DNA of 64,000 bases from Pseudomonas fluorescens (GTDB lineage: Bacteria; Pseudomonadota; Gammaproteobacteria; Pseudomonadales; Pseudomonadaceae): NCBI RefSeq assembly GCF_902498065.1, contig NZ_CABVIR010000001.1, forward strand, positions 1,178,001-1,242,000, read 5' to 3'. Positions 1-9,235 of this stretch are shown in pieces (position 1 is the first letter of the stretch; each line of letters begins with the position of its first letter). Below the pieces are notes generated by a model. It was not told the DNA's origin. It saw only the letters and a program-made list of their open reading frames with translations, and did not search any database. The translations under genes were made by a program, and so were the position numbers.

Positions 1-1
1 G

Positions 2-418
2 GTGCTTGTTGCCTCGCCGGAGTATGTGCAACGCTGCGGTTCTCCCCAAACGCCGGATGACTTGAGCAAGCATCACTGCCTGCTCTATCTGCAAAATGGC
101 CGGGTCTACGACAAGTGGAACCTGGGCGGGCAAACCGTGCAGGTTTCGGGGCCACTGTTCAGCGATGACGCCGATGTCGTGCGACGCTGGTCGTTGGACG
201 GTGAAGGTATCGCCTACAAATCTTGGCTGGATGTCAGTGCCGATATCGCCGCTGAGCGCCTGCTTGTGCTGCTGCCAGATTATCCTGGCGAAGCTTCGCC
301 GTTGAGTCTGGTGTGCCCGCATCGCAAGCAGATCAGCCCTGCCGTTTCCCAGCTTTATACGTGGCTGAGTGATCAGTTTTCTGCGCTGGAGCGCCGTGAA
401 CCGAATGACTGCGATTGA
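2..418 (+). CDS. LysR-family regulator, C-terminal part only
   Basis: This reading frame is open to the left edge, so the gene begins outside the window and only about 138 residues are visible. They match the second half of a LysR substrate-binding domain: a segment beginning LVASPEYVQRCG followed by a P-x-x-L-x-x-H-x-C pattern, which is the usual hinge of the effector domain, and a C-terminal region with a short helical tail. The DNA-binding helix-turn-helix is off the edge. The stop lies 3 bp from the stop of the convergent antiporter gene, so there is almost no space for a terminator. Target genes cannot be deduced. Confidence 0.85.
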   Translation: MLVASPEYVQRCGSPQTPDDLSKHHCLLYLQNGRVYDKWNLGGQTVQVSGPLFSDDADVVRRWSLDGEGIAYKSWLDVSADIAAERLLVLLPDYPGEASPLSLVCPHRKQISPAVSQLYTWLSDQFSALERREPNDCD

Positions 419-421
419 TGC

Positions 422-2203
422 TCACTGAGCATCCCGCGCTTCATTGTTCGGCGGATCAATGCGCTCAATATTCCCCAACACCAACGCTCGTCCGGCAAAC
501 AGGCCGCCCGCTGTTTCCAAGGCAAAACGTTCGGCATCGCGTTTGCGCACTTCGTCGATCACCGCGTCGGCTTCGTGCTCAGACGCACCCAGCGTCACCA
601 CGGCCTGACGGCCGAGCAGCAGTGCGGCCTCAAAGGTCTCCCGCACTATGTAGTCGGCGTCGTGTTCGACCAGTTCCAGCGCGTGTTCGCGGTCAAAAGC
701 GCGCACCAGCACTTTCACCTGCGGGCAGTAGTGCCGCGTACTTTCGACAATGCGTGTCGCGGCTTTTTTATCATCCACACAAATAATGATGGCGCGGGCG
801 TGATGGGCACCGGCAGCGTGCAATATTTCATGGCGGGCGCCGTCGCCGTAATAGACCTTGAAACCGTAGGGTGTCACGGCGCGGATGACCTCCGGATTTA
901 TATCAATGATTGAAATTTTTGCTCCCTGAGCGAGCGGCACCTGGCAGGCAATCTGCCCCACACGGCCAAAACCGATGATGAGTACATTGCATTGCAGATT
1001 GTGTGCGGCTTCCACACCGTCCATGGACACGGGCTGTGGGCGAGTAAACCGTTTGCACAGCAATAAGGTCACCGGTGTAAACGCCATGGAGAGCACCACG
1101 ATAGCCGTCATGTTGGCGTTGACGTCAGGACCGATGACCCTGAGTTTGAGCGCTTCGGCAAACAGCACAAAAGCAAATTCGCCACCCTGCGCCATCAGCA
1201 CGGCGCGATCCAGCGCGTCGCGATGACCGCTTTTCGCCAGACGCGCAACTGCATAAATACACAGGGCCTTGACCAGCATCAGTGCCAGCACACCAGAGAT
1301 GATGAGCCTCCACGCGCTGACCATCGTTTGCAGATCCAGCGACATGCCGACGCCGAGGAAAAACAGCCCCAGCAGTAGGCCACGAAACGGTTCTATGTCG
1401 GCCTCCAACTGGTGGCGAAATGTGGATTCCGACAGCAGCACACCGGCAACGAAAGCACCCATCGCCATTGAAAGACCGCCGATTTCCATCAGCAGCGCTG
1501 CTCCCAACACAACCAGCAGCGCAGCGGCAGTCATTACCTCGCGCGCTTTGGCATGGGCCAATACTCGAAACAGGGGATCGAGCAGCCACAATCCGATGGC
1601 CACCAATGCACCCAGGGACAGCGCTGCGGTACCTATGCGTTGCCAAAGGGGAGACGTGGGTCCATTCGCCAACTCAGTGGGCGCCAGAAATGCCACCACC
1701 GCCAGCAAAGGGGCTATCAACAGGTCTTCAAACAGCAAAATGGACACGACGTGCTGCCCTCTCGGCTCGGTAATGTCACCGCGTTCCGAGAGAACTTGCA
1801 TAACCAGGGCCGTGGAGGTGAGTACAAAACCCGCTGCGCAGACAAATGACACCTGCCAAGGGAATCCAAAAGCCATGCCGACAGAAGTGAGCAGAACAGC
1901 ACAGACCACCACCTGCAGGCTGCCCAGCCCAAAGATCTGCCGACGCAGATCCCATAGGTGCGAGGGTTTCATCTCCAGTCCAATCACAAAAAGAAACATC
2001 GCCACACCCAGCTCGGCCACCTCAATGATGGTGTGGGGGTTATTGATCAGTTGCAGTCCGAAGGGGCCAATGATCAGCCCCGCCGCCAGGTAACCGACCA
2101 CTGAGCCGAGCCCGATGCGTTTGAGCAGCGGCACTGCCACCACGGCGGCGGCAAGCAAAGTGACGACAGCAAATAATTGACCTGCATTGCCTTCAACAGC
2201 CAT
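422..2203 (-). CDS. Kef-type CPA2 cation:proton antiporter with TrkA-N (RCK) domain
   Basis: Inner-membrane monovalent cation/H+ antiporter of the CPA2 (KefB/KefC/YbaL) family, thought to export K+ or Na+ in exchange for protons. About 380 N-terminal residues are a run of hydrophobic helices, with the family's GLEM segment after an early VGYLAAGLIIGP stretch. The C-terminal half starts NVLIIGFGRVGQ, a Rossmann GxGxxG nucleotide-binding RCK domain used for gating. Length of about 593 residues is normal for the family. I start at ATG 2203 because GAGGG lies 8 bp upstream; an in-frame ATG at 2218 would add five residues. No ancillary KefF/KefG gene lies next to it, so glutathione gating is not indicated. 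Confidence 0.9.
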   Translation of the reverse strand: MAVEGNAGQLFAVVTLLAAAVVAVPLLKRIGLGSVVGYLAAGLIIGPFGLQLINNPHTIIEVAELGVAMFLFVIGLEMKPSHLWDLRRQIFGLGSLQVVVCAVLLTSVGMAFGFPWQVSFVCAAGFVLTSTALVMQVLSERGDITEPRGQHVVSILLFEDLLIAPLLAVVAFLAPTELANGPTSPLWQRIGTAALSLGALVAIGLWLLDPLFRVLAHAKAREVMTAAALLVVLGAALLMEIGGLSMAMGAFVAGVLLSESTFRHQLEADIEPFRGLLLGLFFLGVGMSLDLQTMVSAWRLIISGVLALMLVKALCIYAVARLAKSGHRDALDRAVLMAQGGEFAFVLFAEALKLRVIGPDVNANMTAIVVLSMAFTPVTLLLCKRFTRPQPVSMDGVEAAHNLQCNVLIIGFGRVGQIACQVPLAQGAKISIIDINPEVIRAVTPYGFKVYYGDGARHEILHAAGAHHARAIIICVDDKKAATRIVESTRHYCPQVKVLVRAFDREHALELVEHDADYIVRETFEAALLLGRQAVVTLGASEHEADAVIDEVRKRDAERFALETAGGLFAGRALVLGNIERIDPPNNEARDAQ

Positions 2204-2789
2204 GGCATTGACCCTCATCCCACATCAGGACCGGTAATGCGTTCACGGCCAGGCGTGTCGAGTAGAGCTTTAAAGCTCAGCGCTCAGTCCCGCAATTTTT
2301 TCAGGACCAAGCACAATATCTGGAGGGTTCACCAGGAACTCTCCAGGGTAGGAATGACACCTGAAGTGTAGTGCAGACACTGGCATCGTTTGAAAGGGAG
2401 ACAAAAAATTCAGTAGCTTCTCCCTGTCCGTACCGGAAAGGGCTGGCTAACAATCCTTTCATTTATACCAAGCGAGTAGGCATGGCTTGAATCTTGAAAA
2501 AGGCAACTTTGGCCACGATATCCACCTTGAATACAAGTAATTAATGGATCGCTCTGCAATCCATCTGATATGGTTTTTTTTCGATCACCTGAGCCTTTTT
2601 CGTCTACCAACAGTCTATAAAGTGCAAGCCCGATGTTCTTTCAACAACAATAAAGCAGCCAACTAGTTTTGGCGCTTGAGCACACTGACGCGCTCAAGAA
2701 TTTAGACAATCCCAGGATCAACAAAAGAACCCTGTTTATCAGAAATAAACGGGGCAAATAACTATTCACTTGCTTTGGAGACGGCCGCT
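2204..2789. other. Long intergenic region, no supported gene
   Basis: About 585 bp between the Kef start and the next gene, visibly more AT-rich than its flanks. It must hold the Kef promoter (minus) and the promoter of the SPOR-like gene (plus). A perfect palindrome GAGCTTTAAAGCTC is at about 2265-2278. Near 2545-2581 a short TGGAT/ATCCA hairpin is followed after a few bases by eight T residues, which could act as a terminator on the plus strand. Short open frames here look random. Confidence 0.4.
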
Positions 2790-3533
2790 GTGCGAAAGCT
2801 TGGCTTGGGCTTCCTGTTAACTGGCGTTTTTGGGCAACTATCAGCACTTCTATGGACCTACTCGTCCACAGGACCCATTTGTCAAAATAACGTCGACAAT
2901 TCATACATCCAGCAAAAAGTGACAAAGTTCGAACAACTACTCGATGACACCGCTAATAAAGTTGCGACAGAGCTCGGTACGATACATTCTGACGAGCTCG
3001 CACACCTTACGAAAAACGAATCCCGCATACCCGACTCAACGGAGGCTGACGCCGTACAGTTTTTGCTCGAAAAGCCAGGCGAAACACCCGTACTTACGCT
3101 GACTTCATTGCCCACACAGGCACACAAATGGACAATTATTCTCAGCGGTCTGACTACTTTTATCGGCCTGCTTCTGGCACTCTTCGCCCGCAAAAAAACC
3201 ATTGATCCGCAATGGCATGCCTTTCGCACAGTACCAGGCTCGCTGATCACGCTGGAACGCCCGTGCTTGACATGTGGCGGCTACATTTTCCACACTAAAA
3301 AAGAAGCTTCAATCACGCCTTCATCCGGCCTATGGGTGGTCGAAATTGCATTGAATACACCTAGCCGCCATCGCGCAGTAAAAGCCATTCAGCAGTTGGA
3401 GTTGCCGGTAGCGCGTAAAGAAAACAACTTTGTCGTCATTGGCCCGTATAAACAAAAGCAGGACGCGGCTCGAGTCGTGAAAGAGTTGAGTGAAAGTCAT
3501 GGTGTTAGAGGATGGATGATGGCGGGAAATTGA
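2790..3533 (+). CDS. Putative membrane protein with SPOR-like C-terminal domain
   Basis: A 247-residue protein I do not recognise as a named family. It has a hydrophobic N-terminal segment (LGLGFLLTGVFGQLSALLW), a polar region of about 80 residues, a second hydrophobic segment (WTIILSGLTTFIGLLLALFA) and a cytoplasmic-looking C-terminus. The last 60 residues (from VVEIALNT to GWMMAG) have the alternating pattern of a SPOR fold, with a VxIGPYxxxxDAxxVxxxL motif close to that of peptidoglycan-binding SPOR domains. GTG 2790 is preferred over TTG 2775 because GGAG sits 9 bp before it and the hydrophobic segment then starts near residue 3. The SPOR assignment is by pattern only. It stands alone, 70 bp before a small acidic ORF. 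Confidence 0.6.
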   Translation: MRKLGLGFLLTGVFGQLSALLWTYSSTGPICQNNVDNSYIQQKVTKFEQLLDDTANKVATELGTIHSDELAHLTKNESRIPDSTEADAVQFLLEKPGETPVLTLTSLPTQAHKWTIILSGLTTFIGLLLALFARKKTIDPQWHAFRTVPGSLITLERPCLTCGGYIFHTKKEASITPSSGLWVVEIALNTPSRHRAVKAIQQLELPVARKENNFVVIGPYKQKQDAARVVKELSESHGVRGWMMAGN

Positions 3534-3602
3534 CATAATCCTGTGTAGCGCTACTGATCTCGAAAAAAATGTCTACCTGTTTTATGACACGAGAGTGTAT
3601 TC

Positions 3603-3893
3603 ATGATCGCAAAAGAACTTAGAGCCGAACTCGCCCTGAAGAAATTCCTGGACGCCAACTTATGGATCCAGCTTGAACTCAGCGAGCTGAACTACAACCT
3701 CGCTGAAAACTGCGGGCTTTCGCCAGAACAATATCGCCTGAAATTTCTACAAGAAGCATTTGAAGCAGAAGCGGATGCTCACGACTGCGATTGCTGGGAC
3801 TTCATTCTGCAGTGGGTGGCTGAAACTAAGGAAGAGCTTGAGTTGATGCGTGAAGAACGCATGAAAGAGATTTATGATTTTCTGGACGATTAG
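3603..3893 (+). CDS. Small acidic helical protein, unknown
   Basis: A 96-residue protein rich in Glu, Asp and Leu, predicted almost wholly alpha-helical, without signal peptide or membrane segment. It has a CDCWDF segment at about residues 60-65 with two close cysteines, and a strongly acidic C-terminus (ending YDFLDD). The start ATG has a weak purine-rich stretch (ACGAGAG) about 8 bp upstream. I do not recognise a domain. Codon use is like that of neighbouring genes and the frame is open for its full length, so it is likely real. It may be co-transcribed with the SPOR-like gene 70 bp upstream. Confidence 0.55.
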   Translation: MIAKELRAELALKKFLDANLWIQLELSELNYNLAENCGLSPEQYRLKFLQEAFEAEADAHDCDCWDFILQWVAETKEELELMREERMKEIYDFLDD

Positions 3894-3957
3894 TAGATCC
3901 TACAACTTTCGTAGCCTATACAAGCCGCCAGTTTCAAGATAAAAGACTAACTTCATC

Positions 3958-3984
3958 GGCGGGAGTATTGCCCAATACCCCGCC
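3958..3984. terminator. Hairpin between convergent genes, possible terminator
   Basis: An imperfect inverted repeat, GGCGGGAGTATT against AATACCCCGCC with a GCCC loop, lies between the stop of the small acidic gene (plus) and the stop of the AraC gene (minus). The stem is GC-rich but neither side has a strong T-run, so termination would be modest. Confidence 0.4.
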
Positions 3985-3995
3985 CTCCTCTCGAT

Positions 3996-4850
3996 TCAAA
4001 CCGCCGCGTAACTATCCACTACACGCCGATACTGGCTGGGCGAAGCTCCGATGTGCTGACGGAAAAACCGTGTGAAATGACCTTGCTCGGAGAACCCGAG
4101 GTTCTCCGACAAAAGACCCAGCGTTCCACTGCGCTCACGCTCAAGCCAGGCAAAAGCGCGGCGCATGCGCGCGTCGTTCAGCAAAAGGGTCGGCGTCATG
4201 CCGGTGTCTTTCTTGAACAGCGCAAAGAAGTGTGCCCGAGACAGACCACAAGCCCGCGCGGCGTTGTCGATCGGGTTCGGATCATCGAGGTGCTCAAGCA
4301 ACCAGGCGGTGCCACGGCGCACGCGCGCGTCCCGAAACTCATTTGAGTTCGGCGCACCCAGCAGCGACAAATGCCGCCAGCTGGAAAAGTCCTCGATCAG
4401 TTCGATCAGGAAGTCGAACAGCATGAACTCCAAGCGCTCTTTCGGCACGATCCCACAACCATGCGCTTCGGCGACCAGGATGTCGGCCAGGGTGCGATTT
4501 CGACTCGACAGCTCGATGCATGATTGGGCAAAAAAGTCCGGCCGACCGCTGAGCGCCAGCGACTGCTGGGCAGTGGCCAGCCAGGCGGGCTCGATGTAGA
4601 GCGCCAGGATGACGGTGGCGCCCGCACCCGGCTGCGGATCGTAGAAATGCGGCTCCCAGGCGTTGACCAGCACCGCCGTGCGATCACTGAGCGGAACCCG
4701 CCGACCGTTAACGTTGAAGTAAGTGTCCTCGCCGGACACTTTGACCAGCACATGGCATTCGGAATGGGTATGGGTGACCAGCGAATGATCCATATTCAGC
4801 AAGGCGACCCGGCCAAACCTGCCGTGGAACACCCGTTGGGCAATCGACAT
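3996..4850 (-). CDS. AraC-family transcriptional regulator
   Basis: A 284-residue regulator with an N-terminal cupin-type sensing domain (about residues 10-130, histidine-rich, DHSLVTHTHSECHVLV) and a C-terminal double helix-turn-helix (about 185-280) ending in the AraC signature GFSEQGHFTRFFRQHIGASPSQYR. I start at ATG 4850 because GGAGGAAT is 5-7 bp upstream; a longer frame to 4904 lacks this. It lies at the far end of the furoate-type cluster, 190 bp from the XdhC-like gene and on the same strand. Its position makes it a candidate activator of the molybdenum hydroxylase operon; this is inference from synteny only. Confidence 0.85.
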   Translation of the reverse strand: MSIAQRVFHGRFGRVALLNMDHSLVTHTHSECHVLVKVSGEDTYFNVNGRRVPLSDRTAVLVNAWEPHFYDPQPGAGATVILALYIEPAWLATAQQSLALSGRPDFFAQSCIELSSRNRTLADILVAEAHGCGIVPKERLEFMLFDFLIELIEDFSSWRHLSLLGAPNSNEFRDARVRRGTAWLLEHLDDPNPIDNAARACGLSRAHFFALFKKDTGMTPTLLLNDARMRRAFAWLERERSGTLGLLSENLGFSEQGHFTRFFRQHIGASPSQYRRVVDSYAAV

Positions 4851-5038
4851 CAGATTCCTCCGCTCGCTTGAAGCGATATTGTTATCGGCCTCAATGCATA
4901 TCATCGGGGCGCGTATCTATTTCTCAAGCCCGTCGATCGGTCCATGGTTCAGCAACACTTGGCTGGCCACTATCGCGCGCGAATGACCGAGCGTCTACCT
5001 CGACTTTCGCAGCCCCCACGTTCGTCGGAAAAACCGCC

Positions 5039-6010
5039 TTACAAGGCATGGCGTTCTTTGCCGTGATAAACGCGCAGGATATCGGCCACCACCGCCAGAG
5101 CGATTTCCGCCGGGGCCTTGCTGCCCAGATCGAGGCCGATGGGCATGTGTAAACGGGCGATCTGTTCATCCGTCAGACCACCGATGCGTTTCAGCCGCTC
5201 AGCGCGCTTGGCCGACGTTGCCTGAGATCCCATGGCGCCGATGTAAAACGCCGGAGTGTGCACCGCTTCCATCAGCGCCAGGTCATCGATTCGCGGATCG
5301 TGAGTCAGCGCCACCACCGCGGTCGCCGCGTGGCAACCTCCGGCGGCAATGAACATCGAGGGCAGCACGCGTTGCATCTCCACACCTTCGAGTTGTACTT
5401 GCAGCATCTCTTCCCGGGGATCGCAGGCGATGACTTCGCAGCCGATGGCGCGGGCAAAACTGGCGCAGAATTCGGCGACCGGCGAGAGCCCCGCCAGAAT
5501 CAGTCGTAACGCCGGGCCGACGCTGATGCGCACGCTTTCGTCGACGACTAGCACCCGCTCGCTGCCGTGTCCGGTGTCCGGGTCCAGGCGCAAGGCACCA
5601 CTGCTCAGTTCGACGTGACGCAGCAGACGACGCTGACCCAGCAACGCTGCTTGCAGACTCTCCAGGTGGGCGATCCATTCGAGACTGGCAGCGCGGTGCT
5701 CGACCAGCACGATCAGCACGCCGCCACAGGGCAATCGTAGACGGTGGCGTTGCTCGACGCTGTCGCCATAACTGACGATCTGTGCCGGTTCGCGTAATTC
5801 ACCGCGCGTCAGGCTTTCGAGAAACTCCTCTTCGACGCAGCCACCCGACAGCGAGCCGACGTGTTCGCCTGTGCCATTGGTCACCAGCATCGCACCCGGC
5901 GCACGCGGTGCCGAGCCATAGGTGGAGAGCACCGTACATAGCCACTGGGCCTGCCCGGCGCGAGCCCATTGCAGTGCCTGGTCGATCACCTGAACATCGA
6001 GATGACGCAT
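5039..6010 (-). CDS. XdhC/CoxF-type molybdenum hydroxylase maturation protein
   Basis: A 323-residue member of the XdhC/CoxI family, which bind molybdopterin cofactor and help to insert its sulfurated form into xanthine-dehydrogenase-type enzymes. Visible signatures are GSAPRAPGAMLV and SGGCVEEEF in the N-terminal domain (about residues 30-65). The C-terminal Rossmann-like domain ends with FYIGAMGSQ and PIGLDLGSKAPAEIALAVVA, the hallmark of the family. RBS TTGAGG lies about 11 bp before ATG 6010. The client is very probably the HmfABC-type dehydrogenase encoded in the same cluster, since no other molybdenum hydroxylase is in view. Confidence 0.9.
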   Translation of the reverse strand: MRHLDVQVIDQALQWARAGQAQWLCTVLSTYGSAPRAPGAMLVTNGTGEHVGSLSGGCVEEEFLESLTRGELREPAQIVSYGDSVEQRHRLRLPCGGVLIVLVEHRAASLEWIAHLESLQAALLGQRRLLRHVELSSGALRLDPDTGHGSERVLVVDESVRISVGPALRLILAGLSPVAEFCASFARAIGCEVIACDPREEMLQVQLEGVEMQRVLPSMFIAAGGCHAATAVVALTHDPRIDDLALMEAVHTPAFYIGAMGSQATSAKRAERLKRIGGLTDEQIARLHMPIGLDLGSKAPAEIALAVVADILRVYHGKERHAL

Positions 6011-6100
6011 ATTTTCTGTACCTCAAGCAAAGCGTGGTGCTGCATGCAGGGTTACGTTTACGGTAACCTGCTAGCAATCCTGTTCAATCGTTGATTCAAC

Positions 6101-6886
6101 ATGTCGCCACAACAGTTTTTGCAACTCGCGGCGCTGCGCCTGGAATATCGCCAACTGCCTCCGGCTGACCCATCGCGACCGACACTGGTGCTGTTGCACG
6201 AAGGCCTCGGCAGCGCCGACCAATGGAAAGACTTCCCCCTGCGCCTGGCCCAGGCCAGCGGTTACGGTGTGGTCACTTACAGCCGTCAGGGTTATGGGCA
6301 ATCGAGCCCGGTAACCCTGCCGCGTCCGCTGAACTACCTGAGCAGCGACGGCCCTCGGGAACTGCGGCAATTGCTCGATGCCTTGCAACTGCCGCAAGTG
6401 GTCTTGCTCGGTCACAGTGACGGCGCATCCATCGTCCTTGCCTATGCCGCCACCAACGATCCACGCGTGTTGGGCAGCATCGCACTGGCGCCTCACGTGA
6501 TTGTCGAGGCCGAGAGCCTCGATGGCATTCGCCACACCACCGAGGCCTGGCATCAGGGCGAGTTGCGCGAGCGCCTGGCACGCCACCATGGGACAAATGT
6601 CGATGGCGCTTTTCACGGTTGGAGCGACAGTTGGTTGCACCCGGACTTTTCCTTGGATGATCTCGAAGCGCAGTTGGCTTATATCGAAAAGCCGTTGCTG
6701 GTCATTCAGGGTCGCGAAGACCACTACGCCACGCCCGAGCAACTGGTGGTCATCCAGCGACAGGTCGCTGGACCGTGCCGCTGTGTGTTGCTGGATAACT
6801 GTCGGCACTTTCCCCAGACCGAAGCGACCGAGCAGACCTTGCAGCTGATCTGCGAATTCCTGAAGCGCCTCCCCGCCTTTACTTGA
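6101..6886 (+). CDS. Alpha/beta-fold hydrolase
   Basis: A 261-residue soluble alpha/beta hydrolase. The nucleophile elbow is GHSDGA (Ser near residue 105). The acidic residue sits in QGREDHYAT and the histidine in CRHFPQTEA, so the triad looks complete. LVLLHEGLGS provides the oxyanion-hole segment. It is transcribed against the surrounding cluster and overlaps the stop of the MFS gene by 8 bp, tail to tail. In a furoyl-CoA pathway a lactone or thioester hydrolase would fit, because 5-hydroxy-2-furoyl-CoA tautomerises to a lactone, but the substrate is not shown by sequence. The start codon lacks a strong Shine-Dalgarno sequence. Confidence 0.85.
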   Translation: MSPQQFLQLAALRLEYRQLPPADPSRPTLVLLHEGLGSADQWKDFPLRLAQASGYGVVTYSRQGYGQSSPVTLPRPLNYLSSDGPRELRQLLDALQLPQVVLLGHSDGASIVLAYAATNDPRVLGSIALAPHVIVEAESLDGIRHTTEAWHQGELRERLARHHGTNVDGAFHGWSDSWLHPDFSLDDLEAQLAYIEKPLLVIQGREDHYATPEQLVVIQRQVAGPCRCVLLDNCRHFPQTEATEQTLQLICEFLKRLPAFT

Positions 6887-8231
6887 AATTGCCTTGGGTT
6901 TCTGGAATCACCACGCTGCCGATCAGGTAGATCACCGACAGACCGACGGCGAACATCGCCAACACCATGGGGATCTGCGCCGGGCTGCCGCTGACCAGGG
7001 ACACAAAGGTTGGCATGGTTCCGCCGAGGGCGAAACCGATGTTCCAGGACAATCCGGTGCCGCTGGCTCGCAGCTCGGTGGCAAAGCGTTCGTTGAGGAA
7101 GATCAGAATCGGCGCGATGATCGCCCCACCTATGAAGCCTATACCCACGCAATACAGCGCAGTACGGGTCAGCGAACCCGATTCGGCGACACCCAGAAAC
7201 ATCATCGGCAGGCTCACCAGGTTGATCACACCCAGCAGCATGAAGGTCTTCTTGCGACCGATCAGGTCGCTCAGGTAACCGAAGGCCAGTGCTCCGACAA
7301 TGGTTGCCACCGACCCGTACATGAGCATCTGCGAAGTCTGCGCATGAGGCACTTTGGCGACCACGTTGAGCAACGTCGGCAGATAACCGCAGGCCAGGTA
7401 ATACGTGGCACCGCCTCCGAACGTAATCAGCAGGTTGACCAGCATCACGCCGCGGTACTCGCGACCGAACAGACGCTTGAGCGGCGACACGACAACTACC
7501 GCCGGCCCCTTGGTTTTGCGCGCTTGTTGCAGTTGCTGCCAGACCGGGGTCTCTTCCAGGTAACGGAACATCACCAGACCGAAAAACGTGCTTAGCAGGC
7601 CGCAGAAGAACATGAAGCGCCAGCCCCAGACGTCAAATTCTTCCCCGGGAAAGATCTCCGACAACACCAGATAAGTGAATGACGCCAACAGCGCGCCCAT
7701 ACCGGCGCCGGCACCACCGATCAACCCGGACATCAAGCCGCGATAGCGCGGCGAGATGGATTCGGTGCCGATGGTGTGAGTGGAGGCAACGATGCCGCCC
7801 ACGAAAATGCCCTGAATCACCCGCAAGACCAAAAACAGTATCGGGGCCAATATGCCGACCTGATGAATGGTCGGCAACGCGCCAAACAGTGCCGTGGAAA
7901 TACCGACGCCGACCATCGACACCATCAACGCACGCTTGCGGCCGTGTTTGTCGGCATACGCGCCGAAGATCGCCGAGCCCAGCGGACGCACCAGCAACGC
8001 CACGGCGAACGAGGCATATACCGCGGCCAGCGACAATGTCGGGGTGTCCGAGGGGAAGAACAGGCGGCCGATAATCGGTGCCACATAAAGCAGAATGAAC
8101 AGGTCAAACAAATCCAGCGCCCAGCCGAATGTCGAGGCAAATGCCGCGAGCAAGGCCTTGCCCGGTGGAATCTGTGGTGTATCGCTAGCGGCGCTGGAGG
8201 GTGATGCAGTTATTGTTGTTGTCGTAGTCAT
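6879..8231 (-). CDS. MFS transporter, metabolite:H+ symporter type
   Basis: A 450-residue inner-membrane major facilitator with about 12 hydrophobic segments. It shows the family motif between helices 2 and 3 (GAYADKHGRKRALM) and its repeat in the second half (GYLSDLIGRKKTFML). The N-terminus has a Thr-rich cytoplasmic tail. ATG 8231 is chosen because GAGG is 5 bp upstream (GAGGCAACC); a frame start at 8246 adds five residues. It follows hmfE at 180 bp on the same strand and probably belongs to the same regulon, carrying furoate or a related acid into the cell. Similar carriers are known beside hmf genes; substrate is inferred from context. Confidence 0.85.
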   Translation of the reverse strand: MTTTTTITASPSSAASDTPQIPPGKALLAAFASTFGWALDLFDLFILLYVAPIIGRLFFPSDTPTLSLAAVYASFAVALLVRPLGSAIFGAYADKHGRKRALMVSMVGVGISTALFGALPTIHQVGILAPILFLVLRVIQGIFVGGIVASTHTIGTESISPRYRGLMSGLIGGAGAGMGALLASFTYLVLSEIFPGEEFDVWGWRFMFFCGLLSTFFGLVMFRYLEETPVWQQLQQARKTKGPAVVVVSPLKRLFGREYRGVMLVNLLITFGGGATYYLACGYLPTLLNVVAKVPHAQTSQMLMYGSVATIVGALAFGYLSDLIGRKKTFMLLGVINLVSLPMMFLGVAESGSLTRTALYCVGIGFIGGAIIAPILIFLNERFATELRASGTGLSWNIGFALGGTMPTFVSLVSGSPAQIPMVLAMFAVGLSVIYLIGSVVIPETQGNFK

Positions 8232-8412
8232 GGTTGCCTCACACAAACGGTGATCGAACGTTCTGCATCCCGGTGCACGGGTTGCGAGTAATCAGCAGGT
8301 CAGCGGTGAAACCTTGATGTGCCCTTTCAGTTGCATTGAAGGGGCGGCAGGCCCTGCTCCGTAAGGCGTACGCTGTTACCAACATACTCCCGGGCCCGCT
8401 CGCCAGTACGAT

Positions 8413-9216
8413 TTACTCGCCGATAAACACGGCCGTACGCTTGCTGTGAAACGCTTCAACGCCTTCCTTGAAGTCCTTGGAGCTACGCAGACGGCTATAG
8501 CAGTGACCTTCCATTTCGATCGCGACGGTCAGCGGCGCATCTTCGTTGTCGTTGATCAGTTTTTTCGCCGTGCGCTGAGCCAACGGCGAGAAGCGCCGCA
8601 GTTCATCGACCAACGCGTCGACGGTGCTTTCCAGTTCGGTATCCGGCACGACCTCGGTCGCGATACCCCAGGCGTAGGCCTGGTCGCCGGTAATGCGTTT
8701 GGCGCGCATCACCATGTGCTTGGTGCGGGTGATGCCGATGATTTTCTGCAGGCGTGCGGAGCCACCCGAGCCCGGGATCTGACCGAGGTTCTGCTCAGGC
8801 AAGGCGTAGCGAGTGGTTTGCGAAGCAATGCGGAAATCACAGGCCAGGGACAGTTCGAAACCGACGCCGAAGGTGTAACCACGGTTGGCAACGATCACCG
8901 GTTTTTCGCAACGTGCCGGTGCCGCGACGTTCCAGGCCAGCTTGGAAACGTGCTCTGGCGACGCTTCGAGGAAGCCCTTGATGTCGCCACCGCTGGAGAA
9001 GTGTTCACCCACCGAGCGCAGCACGATGACGCGCACGCCTTTGTGTGCATCGAGGGCTTCGAAGACCTGGCGCAGTTCATCACGCTGACCCATGGAAATG
9101 ACGTTCAACGGTGCGCGGTTGAGGATGATGTCGGCGCGCTCGCGGGACACATCGACTTCAACCTGGAAACCATCGAACTGAGTGTCGAGAAATTGCTGGA
9201 TCGCTTGCTGTTGCAT
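8413..9216 (-). CDS. hmfE: Enoyl-CoA hydratase/isomerase family, probable 2-oxoglutaroyl-CoA hydrolase
   Basis: A 267-residue crotonase-fold protein. The oxyanion-hole segments are visible: HFSSGGDIKGF (about residues 70-80) and a central GYTFGVGFELSLACDFRIAS. In ordinary hydratases a Glu pair follows; here the local pattern PEQNLGQIPGSGGSARLQKIIG keeps one Glu. The gene is the last of five in the order large subunit, FAD subunit, FeS subunit, CoA ligase, crotonase, which is the order of hmfABCDE in furfural/furoate degraders. In that pathway HmfE releases 2-oxoglutarate from its CoA form. RBS GAGGAAA lies about 6 bp before ATG. The specific function rests on synteny. Confidence 0.7.
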   Translation of the reverse strand: MQQQAIQQFLDTQFDGFQVEVDVSRERADIILNRAPLNVISMGQRDELRQVFEALDAHKGVRVIVLRSVGEHFSSGGDIKGFLEASPEHVSKLAWNVAAPARCEKPVIVANRGYTFGVGFELSLACDFRIASQTTRYALPEQNLGQIPGSGGSARLQKIIGITRTKHMVMRAKRITGDQAYAWGIATEVVPDTELESTVDALVDELRRFSPLAQRTAKKLINDNEDAPLTVAIEMEGHCYSRLRSSKDFKEGVEAFHSKRTAVFIGE

Positions 9217-9235
9217 GAGAGTTTCCTCTGGATGA

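Noticed and set aside
8321..8346. CCCTTTCA/TGAAGGGG inverted repeat between hmfE and the MFS gene
   Set aside because: Short stem with no T-run on the minus strand; not strong enough to call a terminator or operator.
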